From Pseudomonas sp. PICF141 (GTDB taxonomy: Bacteria > Pseudomonadota > Gammaproteobacteria > Pseudomonadales > Pseudomonadaceae), in contig NZ_MUNM01000025.1 in the NCBI RefSeq assembly GCF_002286815.1, positions 105,689 through 169,688 on the forward strand: a stretch of DNA of 64,000 nt, read 5' to 3'. Below the pieces are notes generated by a model. That model did no database searches. It was not told the origin of the DNA and was given only the letters and a program-made list of their open reading frames with translations. Shown here piece after piece: positions 35,710 to 45,721 of the stretch (the first letter of the stretch is position 1; the number at the start of each line of letters is the position of its first letter). A program made the position numbers and the translations under genes.

Positions 35710-35868
35710 GTGGCCGGGGTGGTCAGTTCTGTTTGCCCAACTTCGGCACCAGAAGCTCATATCCTGCGTTGCTGTTCCTCGCCATAGCGAGCTATGACTC
35801 GTCACAGCGCCTGGGCTATGAACTTCTGGCATCCGAATTTGAGCAACAGAACTGACCACCCCGGCCAC
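35710..35868. repeat. 159-bp palindromic element
   Basis: Outer arms are perfect over 24 bp: GTGGCCGGGGTGGTCAGTTC (then TGTT) at 35710-35733 and its complement at 35845-35868. Internally CTTCGGCACCAGAAGCTCAT is partly complementary to ATGAACTTCTGGCATCCGAA, and the centre contains CATAGC-GA-GCTATG. The whole stretch can fold as one long imperfect hairpin. It does not resemble the REP families elsewhere in the window. Confidence 0.9.
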
Positions 35869-36077
35869 ATGCCATTCCTGGCTGCCGGGAAATCAACGTT
35901 CGCGAGAAGCAGCTCTTCATGCTCGTGAAACCGCATGAAATCGAGCCATAAGCGCAGCCCCGTCAGGCTAACTTGCTGATTTTTCAGCCCCTGACGATGG
36001 GTCGTAACAGGGGAGTGGACGCCTCCACCTTTTAAAAGGTTCCATAATTAACAGCATTTAGCCACCCCGCGCCTCAT

Positions 36078-36222
36078 GTAGCAGCTGCCGAGCCTTCGAG
36101 GCTGCGTTCGGCGGCGCAGCCGTCGTAGAGTCGGCATGCCCGGTCTGCCTGATACACCGCAGCGTCTGGTTTTACGACGGCTGCGCCGCCGAACGCAGCC
36201 TCACAGGCTCGGCAGCTGCTAC
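36078..36222. repeat. REP-type inverted repeat upstream of prfC
   Basis: Arms of about 50 bp: GTAGCAGCTGCCGAGCCTTC at the left, GGCTCGGCAGCTGCTAC at the right, with GCTGCGTTCGGCGGCGCAGC / GCTGCGCCGCCGAACGCAGC inside. One short mismatch region near CGAGGC/CACAGG. Together with the 159-bp palindrome it occupies much of the 636-base gap 35666-36301. About 110 bases with a small TTTTAAAAGG motif lie between them. Confidence 0.92.
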
Positions 36223-36301
36223 AGGGCGAACGGTGGTCTGTCAGGCTCGGTTTGCGCTATACTCGCCGCCCTTTTTTGAATCACCTGCCAGGCGATTTCC
36301 C

Positions 36302-37885
36302 ATGACCAAACAGGCCGCCGAAGTCGCGAAACGCCGCACTTTCGCCATTATTTCCCACCCCGATGCCGGTAAAACCACCATCACCGAGAAGCTCTTGCTG
36401 ATGGGCAAGGCGATTGCGATTGCGGGCACGGTGAAATCTCGAAAATCCGACCGCCATGCCACCTCCGACTGGATGGAAATGGAAAAACAACGGGGTATTT
36501 CCATTACCACGTCGGTCATGCAGTTTCCGTATCGCGATCACATGATCAACCTGCTCGACACCCCGGGGCACGAAGACTTCTCCGAAGATACTTACCGCAC
36601 TTTGACGGCAGTGGACTCGGCCTTGATGGTCCTCGACGGCGGTAAGGGTGTAGAGCCACGGACCATCGCCCTGATGGATGTCTGCCGTCTGCGTGACACG
36701 CCGATCGTCAGCTTCATCAACAAACTCGACCGTGACATCCGCGACCCGATCGAACTGCTCGACGAAATCGAAGCGGTCCTGAAAATCAAGGCTGCGCCGA
36801 TCACCTGGCCGATCGGTTGCTACCGCGACTTCAAGGGCGTTTATCACCTCGCCGACGACTACATCATCGTCTACACCGCCGGTCACGGCCACGAGCGCAC
36901 CGAGGTGAAAATCATCGAGAAGCTCGACTCCGATGAAGCCCGTGCGCACTTGGGCGATGAGTACGATCGCTTCGTTGATCAGCTGGAACTGGTGCAGGGC
37001 GCCTGCCACGAATTCAATCAACAGGAATTCCTCGACGGCCAACTGACGCCGGTATTCTTCGGTACCGCACTGGGCAACTTCGGTGTCGATCACGTGCTCG
37101 ACGCCGTGGTCAACTGGGCGCCGAAACCGCTGGCCCGTGTGGCCAACGAGCGCACGGTGGAGCCGGTTGAGGAGAAGTTCAGCGGCTTCGTGTTCAAGAT
37201 CCAAGCGAACATGGACCCCAAACACCGCGACCGTATCGCTTTCATGCGCATCTGCTCCGGCAAGTACGAAAAAGGCATGAAAATGCGCCACGTGCGCACC
37301 GGCAAAGACGTACGGATCGGCGATGCGCTGACGTTCTTCTCCTCCGAACGTGAGCAGCTGGAAGAAGCCTTTGCGGGCGACATCATCGGTTTGCACAACC
37401 ACGGCACCATCCAGATCGGCGACACCTTCACCGAAGGCGAAGTCCTGGGCTTCACCGGCATCCCGCACTTCGCCCCGGAACTGTTCCGTCGCGTGCGTCT
37501 GCGTGATCCGCTGAAATCCAAGCAACTGCGTCAGGGCTTGCAGCAACTGGCCGAAGAAGGCGCCACTCAGGTGTTCTTCCCCGAGCGCAGCAACGACATC
37601 ATCCTGGGGGCCGTCGGTGTGCTGCAGTTCGACGTGGTCGCCAGCCGTTTGAAAGAGGAATACAAGGTCGAGTGCTCGTACGAGCCGATCACTGTTTATT
37701 CCGCGCGCTGGATTGATTGCGACGATAAGAAGAAGTTCGAGGAGTTCCGGGTCAAGGCCGTGGAAAACCTTGCGGTCGATGGGGGTGGTCACCTGACCTA
37801 TCTGGCGCCGACCCGGGTCAACCTGGCGCTGATGGAAGAGCGTTGGCCGGATGTGAAATTCAGAGCGACGCGTGAGCATCATTAA
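36302..37885 (+). CDS. prfC: Peptide chain release factor 3
   Basis: 527 residues from ATG 36302 (family about 529). G1 [20 protein letters not shown]2 [11 protein letters not shown]3 [16 protein letters not shown] and G4 INKLDRD are clear, followed by the beta-barrel and C-terminal domains ([17 protein letters not shown] [20 protein letters not shown]). The GTPase recycles RF1/RF2 from terminated ribosomes. The longer frame back to 36233 has no ribosome-binding site and does not resemble the family. Confidence 0.97.
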   Translation: MTKQAAEVAKRRTFAIISHPDAGKTTITEKLLLMGKAIAIAGTVKSRKSDRHATSDWMEMEKQRGISITTSVMQFPYRDHMINLLDTPGHEDFSEDTYRTLTAVDSALMVLDGGKGVEPRTIALMDVCRLRDTPIVSFINKLDRDIRDPIELLDEIEAVLKIKAAPITWPIGCYRDFKGVYHLADDYIIVYTAGHGHERTEVKIIEKLDSDEARAHLGDEYDRFVDQLELVQGACHEFNQQEFLDGQLTPVFFGTALGNFGVDHVLDAVVNWAPKPLARVANERTVEPVEEKFSGFVFKIQANMDPKHRDRIAFMRICSGKYEKGMKMRHVRTGKDVRIGDALTFFSSEREQLEEAFAGDIIGLHNHGTIQIGDTFTEGEVLGFTGIPHFAPELFRRVRLRDPLKSKQLRQGLQQLAEEGATQVFFPERSNDIILGAVGVLQFDVVASRLKEEYKVECSYEPITVYSARWIDCDDKKKFEEFRVKAVENLAVDGGGHLTYLAPTRVNLALMEERWPDVKFRATREHH

Positions 37886-37902
37886 GCGCTGAGTTACAAA
37901 AC

Positions 37903-37935
37903 AAAAACCCCGTTGTGAAAACTCCGGGGTTTTTT
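37903..37935 (+). terminator. Terminator of prfC
   Basis: AAAAACCCCG, loop TTGTGAAAACTC, then CGGGGTTTTTT; begins 17 bases after the prfC stop. Confidence 0.93.
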
Positions 37936-37953
37936 ATTGACCATGAATTACCT

Positions 37954-37981
37954 GTGGCAAGGGAGCGAGTTCCCTCGCCAC
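37954..37981. repeat. Small solo REP hairpin
   Basis: GTGGCAAGGGA-GCGAGT-TCCCTCGCCAC, a 28-base hairpin with one mismatch, related to the outer arm of the GTGGCGAGGGG family but unpaired with a second arm. Confidence 0.75.
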
Positions 37982-38162
37982 AAGTCGTCACTGATGTTGA
38001 AATTGCTGTTCAGCATATCCCTTATTCCAAACCAATCTCCCCGCCAACGATAATTTCTGCTACCCGGTAGTGTCCTGTCTGGAGAACCCGGTCAATCGGA
38101 ACTAGATTTCACTCAGTACCTTCAGCATCCACGCGTCACCCAAGAAAAGGATGGAATCGGCT

Positions 38163-38378
38163 ATGAGTATTTATCAACGCATTGTGTTGTTGCTTAAGGT
38201 TTTGGTGCTGCTGTCCCTCGGCACATCGGCGATGGCGTGGGCAGAGTGTGAGAACCATGAAAAACAGGCTTTGAACGGGCAAGGGGTGCATAGCGAGCTG
38301 ATGATCGCCGCGACCGAATCGGATGAGGACGACCCGGACGTCGATGAAGACGAAGACGAGGAAGATACGCAAACGTAA
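38163..38378 (+). CDS. Small secreted acidic protein, function unknown
   Basis: 71 residues from ATG 38163, preferred over ATG 38151, which sits directly on the AAAAGG motif. A signal peptide (MSIYQRIVLLLKVLVLLSLG, then TSAMAWA) leaves a mature part of about 44 residues with one Cys and a C-terminal run of Asp/Glu (DEDDPDVDEDEDEEDTQT). Such a tail could bind divalent cations; there is no direct evidence. It stands alone between prfC and the convergent dpp operon. I do not recognise the family. Confidence 0.7.
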   Translation: MSIYQRIVLLLKVLVLLSLGTSAMAWAECENHEKQALNGQGVHSELMIAATESDEDDPDVDEDEDEEDTQT

Positions 38379-38386
38379 GTGACAGA

Positions 38387-38435
38387 CAAAAGAAAACCCC
38401 TCCTGCCGGACTGATGCGCAATCTGGCGGAAGGGG
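38387..38435 (-). terminator. Imperfect hairpin with T-run on the minus strand
   Basis: On the minus strand CCCCTTCCGCCAG...CCGGCAGGAGGGG is followed by TTTTCTTTT. It lies about 50 bases beyond the dppF stop and could act as a second terminator for the dpp operon, while its stem also follows the 71-residue gene on the plus strand. Confidence 0.55.
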
Positions 38436-38453
38436 TCTGGTCAACTCGATAAA

Positions 38454-38485
38454 AGCGCGCCCCGATACCCGAGGCGCGTTTTTTT
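38454..38485. terminator. Terminator at the end of dppF
   Basis: GCGCGCC-CCGATACCCGA-GGCGCG followed by TTTTTTT on the plus strand. The T-run overlaps the dppF stop codon (TAA on the minus strand), so the hairpin best serves plus-strand read-through from 38378. On the minus strand it is preceded, not followed, by the A/T run (AAAA follows only as TTTT at 38451). Confidence 0.75.
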
Positions 38486-39464
38486 ACACCGCGCCGTCGA
38501 GAAATTGCTCGGCGTAGTGACAAGCCACCTGACGGGTGTCGACCAGCCGCAGGAGCGGTTCTTCTGTGGTGCAGCGGTCGGTCGCGTACGGGCAGCGCTT
38601 GTGGAAGGCGCAGCCCGACGGCGGGTTCAGCGGGTTCGGCAGTTCGCCGACGATCTTGATTTTCGGTTTGGCCGGGTCCGGGTGGATGGTCGGCGTGGCC
38701 GACAGCAGCGCCTGGGTGTAGGGGTGCAGAGGGCGAGTGTAGATGTCCTCTTTCGGGCCCATTTCCACCGGACGGCCGAGGTACATCACCATCACTTGAT
38801 CGGCGACGTGGCGCACCACCGCCAGGTTGTGGGAGATGAACACGTAGGCGGTGTTGAACTCTTGCTGCAAATCCATGAACAGGTTCAGTACCTGTGCCTG
38901 GATCGACACGTCCAGCGCCGAGGTCGGTTCATCCGCCACCAGCACTTTGGGTTGCAGCATCATCGCGCGGGCGAGGGCGATCCGCTGGCGCTGACCGCCG
39001 GAGAACATGTGCGGGTAGCGCTGGTAATGCTCAGGCCGCAAGCCCACCTGTTTCATCATTGCCTGGACTTTCTCGCGACGTTCCGAGGCGCTCAGGTTGG
39101 TGTTGATCAGCAGCGGTTCGGCGAGCTGATCACCGACTTTCTGTCGTGGGTTCAGCGAGGCGTACGGGCTCTGGAACACCATCTGCACGTCTTTGCGCAG
39201 CTGCTTGCGCTGAGCCTTGTCGGCACCAGCGACTTCCTGCCCGGCGATTTTCAAAGAGCCGGAGGACGGTTCTTCGATCAGCGTCAGGGCCCGGGCCAGG
39301 GTGGATTTGCCACAACCCGATTCGCCCACGACGGCGAGGGTCTTGCCGGCTTCCAGTTCGAACGACACACCGTTGAGGGCGCGCACGGTCGCATGCCCCT
39401 TGAACAGGCCACGGGACACTTCGTAGTGACGGGTCAGGTTGCGGGCGGTAAGTACGACGGCCAT
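38484..39464 (-). CDS. dppF: Dipeptide ABC transporter ATP-binding protein DppF
   Basis: 326 residues. Walker A GESGCGKSTLARAL, signature FSGGQRQRIALARAMM, Walker B KVLVADEPTSALD, and the C-terminal oligopeptide/dipeptide motif with cysteines (GCAFHKRCPYATDRC) that binds an Fe-S cluster in this family. It drives uptake together with DppD. Its ATG overlaps the dppD stop by one base (TAATG). Last gene of the dpp operon. Confidence 0.95.
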   Translation of the reverse strand: MAVVLTARNLTRHYEVSRGLFKGHATVRALNGVSFELEAGKTLAVVGESGCGKSTLARALTLIEEPSSGSLKIAGQEVAGADKAQRKQLRKDVQMVFQSPYASLNPRQKVGDQLAEPLLINTNLSASERREKVQAMMKQVGLRPEHYQRYPHMFSGGQRQRIALARAMMLQPKVLVADEPTSALDVSIQAQVLNLFMDLQQEFNTAYVFISHNLAVVRHVADQVMVMYLGRPVEMGPKEDIYTRPLHPYTQALLSATPTIHPDPAKPKIKIVGELPNPLNPPSGCAFHKRCPYATDRCTTEEPLLRLVDTRQVACHYAEQFLDGAV

Positions 39465-40432
39465 TACGCCACCTCCTGATTCAACGGGTAGAAGCAGCGG
39501 GCGAGGCTGTTGCTTTTCGGGTCAAGGGCCGGACGCTGGGTGCGGCAGTTGTCCTGCACGTACGGGCAGCGCGGCGACAACAGGCAGCCTTGCGGGCGGT
39601 CGTAACGACCGGGAACGATGCCCGGCAATGTCGACAGGCGCGCGGCGCCCAGGCTGTGTTCCGGAATCGCCTTGAGCAGTGCTTCGCTGTACGGGTGCGC
39701 CGGAATGTCGAACAGTTGTGGCACCTGACCGACTTCAACCGCTTGGCCGGCGTACATCACGCACACGCGCTGGGCCGTTTCGGCCACGACCGCGAGGTCG
39801 TGGGTGATCAGCACCAGGCCCATGTTCTGCTCTTTCTGCAGGGCCAGCAGCAAGTCCATGATCTGCGCCTGAATCGTTACGTCCAACGCGGTGGTCGGTT
39901 CGTCGGCGATCAGCAGTTTCGGTTCGCCGGCAATCGCCATGGCGATTGCAACACGCTGGCTCATGCCGCCGGAGAGTTGGTGCGGATAGGCGTCCATACG
40001 GCTGGCGGCGCCCGGGATTTCCACTTTTTCCAGCAGTTCGATGGCACGCTTGCGGGCGTCCTTGCGGGACATTTTCAGGTGCAGGCGCAGCACTTCTTCG
40101 ATCTGGAAACCGACGGTGTAGCTCGGGTTCAACGCGGTCATCGGATCCTGAAAGACCATGGCCAGGTCTTTGCCGACGATTTGCCGACGCTGACGGTTGC
40201 TGAGCTTGAGCATGTTCTTGCCGTCGAAATTCAGGGCGTCGGCGGTGACGATCCCCGGATGCTCGATCAGGCCCATCAGCGCCATCATGGTCACGGACTT
40301 GCCGGAACCCGACTCGCCAACGATGGCCAGCACTTCGCCCTTGTCCACGGTAATGTCGAGACCGTCGACCACCGGAACGGCGTTGGCGTCGCCGAAGCGA
40401 ACGTTGAGATTCTTGATTTCTAACAGTGACAT
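39464..40432 (-). CDS. dppD: Dipeptide ABC transporter ATP-binding protein DppD
   Basis: 322 residues from ATG 40432 (GAGGAGATTCAA upstream). Walker [17 protein letters not shown], signature [16 protein letters not shown], Walker [17 protein letters not shown], and the C-terminal Cys motif [15 protein letters not shown]. Pairs with DppF as the heterodimeric motor. dppC ends 10 bases upstream. Confidence 0.95.
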   Translation of the reverse strand: MSLLEIKNLNVRFGDANAVPVVDGLDITVDKGEVLAIVGESGSGKSVTMMALMGLIEHPGIVTADALNFDGKNMLKLSNRQRRQIVGKDLAMVFQDPMTALNPSYTVGFQIEEVLRLHLKMSRKDARKRAIELLEKVEIPGAASRMDAYPHQLSGGMSQRVAIAMAIAGEPKLLIADEPTTALDVTIQAQIMDLLLALQKEQNMGLVLITHDLAVVAETAQRVCVMYAGQAVEVGQVPQLFDIPAHPYSEALLKAIPEHSLGAARLSTLPGIVPGRYDRPQGCLLSPRCPYVQDNCRTQRPALDPKSNSLARCFYPLNQEVA

Positions 40433-40442
40433 TTGAATCTCC

Positions 40443-41354
40443 TCAGGCGGCATTCTTGAGTTTCGGGTCCAGCGCATCGCGCAGGCCGTCGCCCATCAAG
40501 TTGATTGCCAGCACGCTGAGCAAAATGGTCAAACCAGGCAAGCTCACCACCCACCAGGCACGTTCGATGTAGTCACGAGCCGAAGCCAGCATGGTGCCCC
40601 ACTCAGGGGTTGGCGGTTGAACGCCAAGGCCAAGGAAGCCCAGTGCCGCGGCATCGAGAATCGCCGAGGAGAAACTCAAGGTGGCCTGAACGATCAGCGG
40701 CGCCATGCAGTTGGGCAGCACGGTGACGAACATCAGACGTGGCAGACCGGCACCGGCCAGGCGCGCGGCGGTCACGTAGTCGCGGTTCAATTCGCCCATC
40801 ACCGCGGCGCGGGTCAGACGAACATAAGACGGCAACGAAACCACGGCGATGGCAATAATGGTGTTGATCAGGCCAGGGCCGAGGATGGCGACAATCGCCA
40901 CAGCCAGCAGCAGGGACGGCAGGGCCAGCATGATGTCCATCAGACGCATGATGGTCGGGCCGAGCACGCGCGGAAAGAACCCGGCGAACAGACCCAAAAG
41001 GATGCCCGGAATCAGCGACATCACCACCGACGACAAGCCGATCAGCAAGGACAGGCGCGAACCGTTGATCAGCCGCGACAGCAGGTCGCGACCCAGTTCA
41101 TCGGTGCCGAGCAGGAACTGGATTTGCCCGCCTTCCAGCCAGGACGGCGGGGTCAGCAGGAAGTCGCGGTATTGCTCGCTTGGGTCATGCGGTGCGACCC
41201 ACGGCGCGAAGATCGCGCAGAAGATCACCAGCAGCATGAACATCAGGCCGGCGACGGCGCCTTTGTTCCTGGAGAACGCGTGCCAGAATTCTTTATATGG
41301 GGATGGGTACAGCAGGCTTTGATCGACTGCTACCGGTGTAATGAGAGTGGTCAT
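40443..41354 (-). CDS. dppC: Dipeptide ABC transporter permease DppC
   Basis: 303 residues from ATG 41354. The OppC_N segment ([20 protein letters not shown]) and five to six membrane helices are present, with the permease loop [20 protein letters not shown] and [17 protein letters not shown] near the end. Forms the inner-membrane channel with DppB, whose gene ends 10 bases upstream. Confidence 0.95.
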   Translation of the reverse strand: MTTLITPVAVDQSLLYPSPYKEFWHAFSRNKGAVAGLMFMLLVIFCAIFAPWVAPHDPSEQYRDFLLTPPSWLEGGQIQFLLGTDELGRDLLSRLINGSRLSLLIGLSSVVMSLIPGILLGLFAGFFPRVLGPTIMRLMDIMLALPSLLLAVAIVAILGPGLINTIIAIAVVSLPSYVRLTRAAVMGELNRDYVTAARLAGAGLPRLMFVTVLPNCMAPLIVQATLSFSSAILDAAALGFLGLGVQPPTPEWGTMLASARDYIERAWWVVSLPGLTILLSVLAINLMGDGLRDALDPKLKNAA

Positions 41355-41364
41355 GGTCTTGATC

Positions 41365-42375
41365 TCAGCGCTGATGACGGATGCGTGGGTTGGCAAAGCC
41401 GTAGAGGATGTCCACCACGAAATTGACCAGAATCACCAGGCAGGCGATTAACAGGATGCCGTTCTGCACCACGGGATAGTCCCGTGCGCCAATGGCTTCG
41501 ATCAGCCATTTGCCGATGCCGGGCCAAGAGAAAATGGTTTCGGTCAGAACCGCACCGGCCAGCAGTGTGCCGACTTGCAGGCCGACCACGGTCAGTACCG
41601 GAATCAGTGCGTTACGCAGGCCGTGAACGAACACCACCCGCGATGGCGACAGGCCTTTGGCGCGGGCGGTACGGATGTAGTCTTCACGCAGCACTTCGAG
41701 CATCGACGAACGGGTCATTCGCGCGATCACCGCCAGCGGGATGGTGCCGAGCACGATGGCCGGCAGGATCAGGTGATGCAGGGCATCGAAGAACGCCCCG
41801 ACGTCATCGGCCAGCAGCGTATCGATCAGCATGAAACCGGTGCGCGGCTCGATGTCGTAGAGCAGGTCGATCCGCCCGGACACGGGGGTCCAGCCCAGGC
41901 TTACCGAGAAGAACATGATCAGAATCAGGCCCCACCAGAAGATCGGCATCGAGTAGCCCGCCAGGGAGATACCCATCACCCCGTGGTCGAACAGGGATCC
42001 TCGCTTGAGTGCCGCAATCACCCCGGCCAGAAGGCCCAGGATGCCGGCGAACAACAGGGCGGCCATGGACAGTTCCAGGGTCGCGGGGAATAGAGAGCTG
42101 AACTCGGTCCAGACGCTTTCACGGGTACGCAGGGATTCGCCGAGATCGCCGTGGGCCAATTTGCCGATGTAATCCAGGTATTGGGCATACAGGGGTTTGT
42201 TCAGACCCAGGCGTTCCATTGCCTGAGCATGCATTTCGGGGTCGACCCGGCGTTCGCCCATCATCACTTCCACGGGGTCGCCTGGAATCATGCGAATCAA
42301 CGCGAAAGTCAGCAAGGTGATGCCGAAGAACGTGGGGATCAATAACCCCAATCGGCGGGCAATAAAACTAAACAT
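41365..42375 (-). CDS. dppB: Dipeptide ABC transporter permease DppB
   Basis: 336 residues with the family start MFSFIARRLGLLIPTFFGIT, MIPGDPVEVMMGER, the loop LREDYIRTARAKGLSPSRVV and TETIFSWPGIGKWLIEAI. Six membrane helices. The first gene of dppBCDF, 72 bases after the preceding binding-protein gene. Confidence 0.95.
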   Translation of the reverse strand: MFSFIARRLGLLIPTFFGITLLTFALIRMIPGDPVEVMMGERRVDPEMHAQAMERLGLNKPLYAQYLDYIGKLAHGDLGESLRTRESVWTEFSSLFPATLELSMAALLFAGILGLLAGVIAALKRGSLFDHGVMGISLAGYSMPIFWWGLILIMFFSVSLGWTPVSGRIDLLYDIEPRTGFMLIDTLLADDVGAFFDALHHLILPAIVLGTIPLAVIARMTRSSMLEVLREDYIRTARAKGLSPSRVVFVHGLRNALIPVLTVVGLQVGTLLAGAVLTETIFSWPGIGKWLIEAIGARDYPVVQNGILLIACLVILVNFVVDILYGFANPRIRHQR

Positions 42376-42447
42376 CTTGTGTGGTACCTCATCAGCCGGT
42401 TAGGCATGCCCGGCAGCGCTGGGGTCAGCGATGCCGGGCGTTTTTAT

Positions 42448-44043
42448 CTACTTCACCTGGGTGGTGGCGAAGTTATTAGTGGTGAGGGGACTAATGTGAT
42501 AGCCCTCTACGTTGGTGCGCATGGCCGTGAACACGCGGGTGTGCGCCATGCTGATCCATGGCTGGTCCTGATTGAAAATGGCCTGGGCTTGTTCGTAGAG
42601 CGCCGTGCGTTCGCCCGGGTTCACTTTAGCCCGTGCTTCGTCGATCAGCGCCTGGAACTTTTCATTGCACCAGCGAGCGTAGTTTTCGCCGTTCCTGGCG
42701 GCTTCGCAACTGAGCATAGGCGTCAGGAAATTATCCGGGTCGCCGTTGTCGCCAGCCCAGCCGGCAGACACCATGTCGTGCTCGCCGTTTTTCGCGCGTT
42801 TAAGCATTTCGCCCCATTCCATGACACGAATATCGATCTTGATCCCGACCTTGGCCAGGTCGGCCTGCATCATCTGTGCGCCGAGCATCGGGTTCGGGTT
42901 GGTCGGGCCGCCGCCGTTGCGGGTGAACAGGGTAAAGGTGGTGCCTTCCGGTACGCCGGCGTCCTTGAGCAGGGCGCGAGCCTTGTCCAGATCACGCGGC
43001 GGGTTGGTCAGTTGGTGGTTGTAGCCGAGCAGGGTGTCCGGGTACGGGTTGACCGCCACGGTCGCATTGCCCTTGCCGAACAACGCGTTGACGTATGCCG
43101 CCTTGTCGAAGGCAATGTCGATGGCTTTACGCACGCGCACGTCGCTCATGTACGGGCGGGCGGTGTTCATGGCGACATAGGACACGGTCATCGCGTTCAG
43201 CTCGTCAACCTTCAGGTTGGTGTCTTTCTTGATGCTCGGGATGTCATCCGGCTTCGGATACAGCGCGATCTGGCATTCGTTGGCCTTGAGCTTTTGCAGG
43301 CGCACGTTGTTGTCGATGGCGATGGCCAGGATCAGCGCATCAGCCGGTGGCTTGCCGAGGAAATAATCCGGGTTGGCCTTGAAGCGGACTTGAGCGTCCT
43401 TGGCGTAGCGCTGGAAAACGAACGGGCCGGTGCCAATCGGCTTGCTGTTCAGGTCACCGGTCTTGTTGGCTTTGAGCAACTGGTCGGCGTACTCAGCGGA
43501 GTAGATCGAGGAAAAGGCCATGGCAATGTCGGCCAGGAACGGTGCTTCACGGCGGGTCAGGGTGAATTTCACCGTGTTGTCGTCGACTTTCTCGACGCTT
43601 TTGAGCAGTTCCTTGAAGCCCATGCTTTCAAAGTACGGGAAGCCCACGCTCGACAGTTTGTGCCATGGGTGATTCGGGTCCAGCTGACGCTGGAAGCTCC
43701 AGACCACATCGTCGGCGTTCATGTCGCGGGTCGGCTTGAAGTAATCGGTGGTGTGAAACTGGACGCCTTTGCGCAGATGGAACGTATAGGTCAGGCCGTC
43801 ATCGCTGATGTCCCACGACTCGGCCAGTGCCGGAACCACTTCGGTGGTACCGGGCTTGAAGCCCACCAGACGGTTGAAGATGGTTTCGGACACCGCATCG
43901 CCTGTGACTGCAGTTGTGTACTGGACCATGTCGAAGCCTTCCGGACTGGCTTCGGTACAGACCACCAAGGGTTTGGCCGAGGCGCCGACGGCGACACTCA
44001 GCAACGCGGCAGCGATGGCCGCTCGTAGGGGAAGCATTTTCAT
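42448..44043 (-). CDS. Dipeptide-binding periplasmic protein, DppA type (porin-dppB neighbour)
   Basis: 531 residues, SBP_bac_5 family. Signal peptide MKMLPLRAAIAAALLSVAVG ASA. Family motifs: TEASPEGFDMVQYTTAV, WDISDDGLTYTFHLRKGVQF, GTGPFVFQRYAKD, WAGDNGDPDNFLTPMLS. It lies between the OprD-type porin and dppB, the place of P. aeruginosa dppA4 as I recall. It is more diverged from the two DppA paralogues upstream than they are from each other, so its peptide preference probably differs. Confidence 0.93.
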   Translation of the reverse strand: MKMLPLRAAIAAALLSVAVGASAKPLVVCTEASPEGFDMVQYTTAVTGDAVSETIFNRLVGFKPGTTEVVPALAESWDISDDGLTYTFHLRKGVQFHTTDYFKPTRDMNADDVVWSFQRQLDPNHPWHKLSSVGFPYFESMGFKELLKSVEKVDDNTVKFTLTRREAPFLADIAMAFSSIYSAEYADQLLKANKTGDLNSKPIGTGPFVFQRYAKDAQVRFKANPDYFLGKPPADALILAIAIDNNVRLQKLKANECQIALYPKPDDIPSIKKDTNLKVDELNAMTVSYVAMNTARPYMSDVRVRKAIDIAFDKAAYVNALFGKGNATVAVNPYPDTLLGYNHQLTNPPRDLDKARALLKDAGVPEGTTFTLFTRNGGGPTNPNPMLGAQMMQADLAKVGIKIDIRVMEWGEMLKRAKNGEHDMVSAGWAGDNGDPDNFLTPMLSCEAARNGENYARWCNEKFQALIDEARAKVNPGERTALYEQAQAIFNQDQPWISMAHTRVFTAMRTNVEGYHISPLTTNNFATTQVK

Positions 44044-44118
44044 CTAGAGCCCTCTGCAATCGGTTGAACAGAAAAACCAGACGGCCGACTCATCATGAGT
44101 CAGCCGCCGGCATGGGTT

Positions 44119-45552
44119 TTACAAAATGTTGAACGGGATGGTGGTCACCAGACGGAACTCATTGATGCTGCCATCCGCCTGGTTTTCGCTGGCGCGGTGA
44201 GCGGTGTAGGTGGCGCGGATAGCGGTGGCCTTGAGTGGGCCGCTCTGCACGGCGTACGAAGCACCGATGCCGTATTCGTAGTGGTGTTCGCCGTCCTGGG
44301 ACTGGATACCGTCGTAACCCTTGCCTGCTACGCCTTCGTTGCCGGTGTAGTGAGTGCCATCGATGCCCCAGCCGCGAGCCTGGTAAATGTTGAACTTCAG
44401 GCCAGGAACGCCGTATTCAGCCATGTTCAAACCGTAGGCAACCTGGAAGGACTTCTCGTTCGGGCCGTTGAAGTCCGACAGCAGGGAGTTGGCCAGGTAG
44501 ATGCCGTTGGTTTCGTGCAGGTAATCGAAGTACTCGTTACCGTTAATTTCCTGATAGGAGAAGGTCAGGCTGTGAGCCTGGTGGGTCAGGCCGAGCGACA
44601 GGGAATAGGTGTCGTTATCGATCTTGCCGATAAGGGCTTTACCTTCTTCCTGGGTTTTGTAGTAGTTCAGGCCAGTGGTCAGGCTCAGGATCGAACTGTC
44701 GCCCAGCACATGAGTGGCGCCGAAGTAGTACTGGTTCCACAGGTCTTCAGCCTGGGTGCCCCACACACTGGTGGTCAGGCTGGCGAATGGCGTGTAAGTG
44801 ATACCGGCCGTGTGGACATGATCGGTTTCAACGATGCCGTTGGCGTATTCGGTGCGGAACTTGCGCTGGCTTTGTTCGGTTCGTGGCGAGTTTCGATCGA
44901 ACGTGCCGATGTCGAAGCTCAGGTTCTCCAGCTCTTCGCTGTGCAGGCTCACACCCTGGAAGCTTGAAGGCAATGCACGGTTACCGATGACATCGACCAT
45001 CGGGCTGCTGAAGTTCTGGCGACCGGCAGTAAGGGTGGTGTTGGATACGCGGGCCTTGACGTTGGCCAGGCCCAGCTTGCTCCACTGGCCGACGGCGTCG
45101 CCACCTTCCTCGGTCAGGGTGCGGTTGTTGCCCGCGCCAGAACGAGTACCCGGTGCGCCACCGTTATTGGACGCCAGATCCTTGCGATCACGATCCAGAG
45201 CAATAGCGTTGTAGGCCGCCACTTCGGTGCTGAACCCCACAGTGCCTTCGGTGAAACCGGAGTTGTACTTGAGGATAGTGCCCTGAACCCAGTTGATACG
45301 ACGATCAGTCGGGGTCGATACACCGTGCTTCTTATAGCTGAACGTGGCGCCGCGCTTCAGTTGTTCATTGGCGTACCAGTTACGCGTGCTGCCGGTGATC
45401 GATTGGCCTTCGACAAAACCTTTGGCTTCACTCTGGGCACTTTTCTCTTTAACGGTAACCGGCGTGAACGCCTGGCTCTGGGATTCTGCGTACGCCGTGG
45501 CGGTCACGCTGCTGATGGCCAAGGCCAATAACGCAGTGCTGCTCAGTTTCAT
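44119..45552 (-). CDS. opdP: OprD-family outer-membrane porin, OpdP type (dipeptide uptake)
   Basis: 477 residues from ATG 45552 (AAGGAGCTTCACCC upstream). Signal peptide MKLSSTALLALAISSVTATAYA, then an 18-strand-type OprD barrel with RNWYANEQLKRG, LTAGRQNFSSPMVDVIGNRA, and a terminal Phe-rich strand (VTTIPFNIL). Placement between DppA-type genes matches P. aeruginosa opdP, which passes glycine-glutamate and related dipeptides. It gives the outer-membrane entry point of the dpp system. Confidence 0.92.
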   Translation of the reverse strand: MKLSSTALLALAISSVTATAYAESQSQAFTPVTVKEKSAQSEAKGFVEGQSITGSTRNWYANEQLKRGATFSYKKHGVSTPTDRRINWVQGTILKYNSGFTEGTVGFSTEVAAYNAIALDRDRKDLASNNGGAPGTRSGAGNNRTLTEEGGDAVGQWSKLGLANVKARVSNTTLTAGRQNFSSPMVDVIGNRALPSSFQGVSLHSEELENLSFDIGTFDRNSPRTEQSQRKFRTEYANGIVETDHVHTAGITYTPFASLTTSVWGTQAEDLWNQYYFGATHVLGDSSILSLTTGLNYYKTQEEGKALIGKIDNDTYSLSLGLTHQAHSLTFSYQEINGNEYFDYLHETNGIYLANSLLSDFNGPNEKSFQVAYGLNMAEYGVPGLKFNIYQARGWGIDGTHYTGNEGVAGKGYDGIQSQDGEHHYEYGIGASYAVQSGPLKATAIRATYTAHRASENQADGSINEFRLVTTIPFNIL

Positions 45553-45721
45553 GGGTGAAGCTCCTTGTTTTCTTTTTTTATGCCGGTCTTTTTTTGGTGA
45601 TCCGGCTATTTGTTTAGAACACATTCAGGCATTGCAAACGTTTGCTATAGGCCGGATTGGCGAATTACGGCAATACGCTTGCGTGAGGGCGCAAGCCGCC
45701 CCCAGCGTTCTGGCTAATTGG

